From: an uncultured Eubacteriales bacterium
Lineage (GTDB): Bacteria > Bacillota > Clostridia > Oscillospirales > CAG-272
Direction of reading: 5' to 3'
Length of the DNA: 41,876 bases
Assembly (NCBI GenBank): GCA_949451655.1
Contig: CASTST010000006.1
Span: 1-41,876 of the forward strand
This document shows positions 41,359-41,876 of the stretch, piece after piece. Position numbers and translations under genes: made by a program. The notes below the pieces were generated by a model. The model made no database searches. It saw only the letters and a program-made list of their open reading frames with translations, and was not told where the DNA came from. Positions within the stretch are counted from its first letter, which is position 1. Every line of letters begins with the position of its first letter.

Positions 41359-41876
41359 ATGAAAACAAAACTGATCAGTATGCTTTTAGCGTGCATTATG
41401 CTTGTATCTCTTGCAGCATGTGCAAATGATAACGACAAACCCGGAAGTACACCGGAGGAATCCACGAAGGAAACAGACGTGCAGACTACGGAAGATATTA
41501 CCACTGAAGACACGACTGTGGAAGACACCACCGAACCCACAGCCGAACTGGCGTTTAACGAAGATTTGCTTTCTGATATCGGACTGACTTACTCCGAACT
41601 TGTGAACAAACGTGGAGAGAAGGTTGATGTGAAAGGTACCGACGGCGTAGAATTCTACTTTAAAAATGGATATGGTGCCTATGCTTGGGGATATGAGGAT
41701 CTGGACTATGGTCGGGAACTTGCATATGGAGAAGGATTTCCTGTCCCAAGGGACGAAAACCATAATATTATTGCTGAAGAAGTACAGCTACCGAAGCAGG
41801 ATGTTCCCTGTTGGAATATTTCCCAACTTGATGCAAAAGTCGTTTTCTGCAATGCTTCTTTTCCTTTTGATATTAC
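41359..41876 (+). CDS. Lipoprotein of unknown function (truncated by window end)
   Basis: At least 172 residues, open at the window edge. AAAGGAG lies 8 nt before the ATG. The signal peptide ends in the lipobox LAAC (Cys21). A Thr/Glu/Asp-rich linker (about 25-65, with repeated TTED/TTVED-like units) leads into a folded domain beginning near residue 66 (AFNEDLLSDIGLTYSELVNK). The start of this domain, with GLTYSELVNKRG and VEFYFKNGYGAYAWG, looks like small repeat domains in Clostridia lipoproteins that I cannot name. It would be displayed on the outer membrane face. Function unknown. Confidence 0.85.
   Translation, partial: MKTKLISMLLACIMLVSLAACANDNDKPGSTPEESTKETDVQTTEDITTEDTTVEDTTEPTAELAFNEDLLSDIGLTYSELVNKRGEKVDVKGTDGVEFYFKNGYGAYAWGYEDLDYGRELAYGEGFPVPRDENHNIIAEEVQLPKQDVPCWNISQLDAKVVFCNASFPFDI

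Overview
The window looks like a chromosomal segment of a low-to-moderate G+C Gram-positive anaerobe of the class Clostridia, most likely an Oscillospiraceae/Ruminococcaceae-type gut bacterium. This rests on AGGAGG ribosome binding sites and TTGACA-17-TATAAT promoters before most genes, a CIRCE operator before groESL, a type I dockerin on a secreted esterase-like protein, BspA-type leucine-rich repeats, lipobox lipoproteins, and a dense set of palindromic intergenic repeats of a kind I associate with these genomes. The species assignment is inference. I found no rRNA, tRNA, phage, transposase or CRISPR locus.

Layout. 1-6430: DAHP synthase (minus), a 999-residue secreted SGNH-hydrolase/dockerin protein (plus), and an alanine/glycine:cation symporter (minus). 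6601-12651: groES-groEL under CIRCE, a DUF4097-type lipoprotein (minus), then trpS, a small DUF3006-like gene and a YggP/SorE-like zinc dehydrogenase (plus). 13139-25408: one 12-kb minus-strand operon for carbohydrate uptake. In transcription order it holds a large exported solute-binding protein with N-terminal beta-sandwich domains, a permease pair, an NHL-propeller/YIP1 membrane protein, a DUF5696 exported protein and a second permease pair, with no ATPase. 26245-30222: a polysaccharide deacetylase lipoprotein (minus), diverging from an Rrf2 regulator translationally coupled to comEC (plus). 30671-35385: a cytoplasmic GH31 glycosidase (plus), then a membrane-anchored BspA-like LRR protein and a membrane XRE regulator (minus). 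35575-41876: an Arc-like ribbon-helix-helix protein overlapping purB (plus), then putP and cysK (minus), and at the edge a truncated lipoprotein preceded by a small leader ORF and terminator.

How it fits together. The large operon probably imports an oligosaccharide. The GH31 enzyme, which has no signal peptide, could hydrolyse imported alpha-glycosides, and the ATPase is presumably a shared MsmK/UgpC-type subunit encoded elsewhere. The remaining genes are housekeeping (aromatic amino acid, purine and cysteine synthesis, chaperonin, tRNA charging) or cell-surface functions.

The most unusual non-coding signals are three. First, a family of nine modular palindromic repeat clusters sits at gene 3' ends: all five convergent gaps carry one and none of the six divergent gaps does. 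Second, putP and cysK share a promoter plus 5'-end hairpin arranged with identical spacing. Third, there is an attenuator-like leader before the last lipoprotein. The ComEC metallo-beta-lactamase domain has also lost its metal-ligand motifs.
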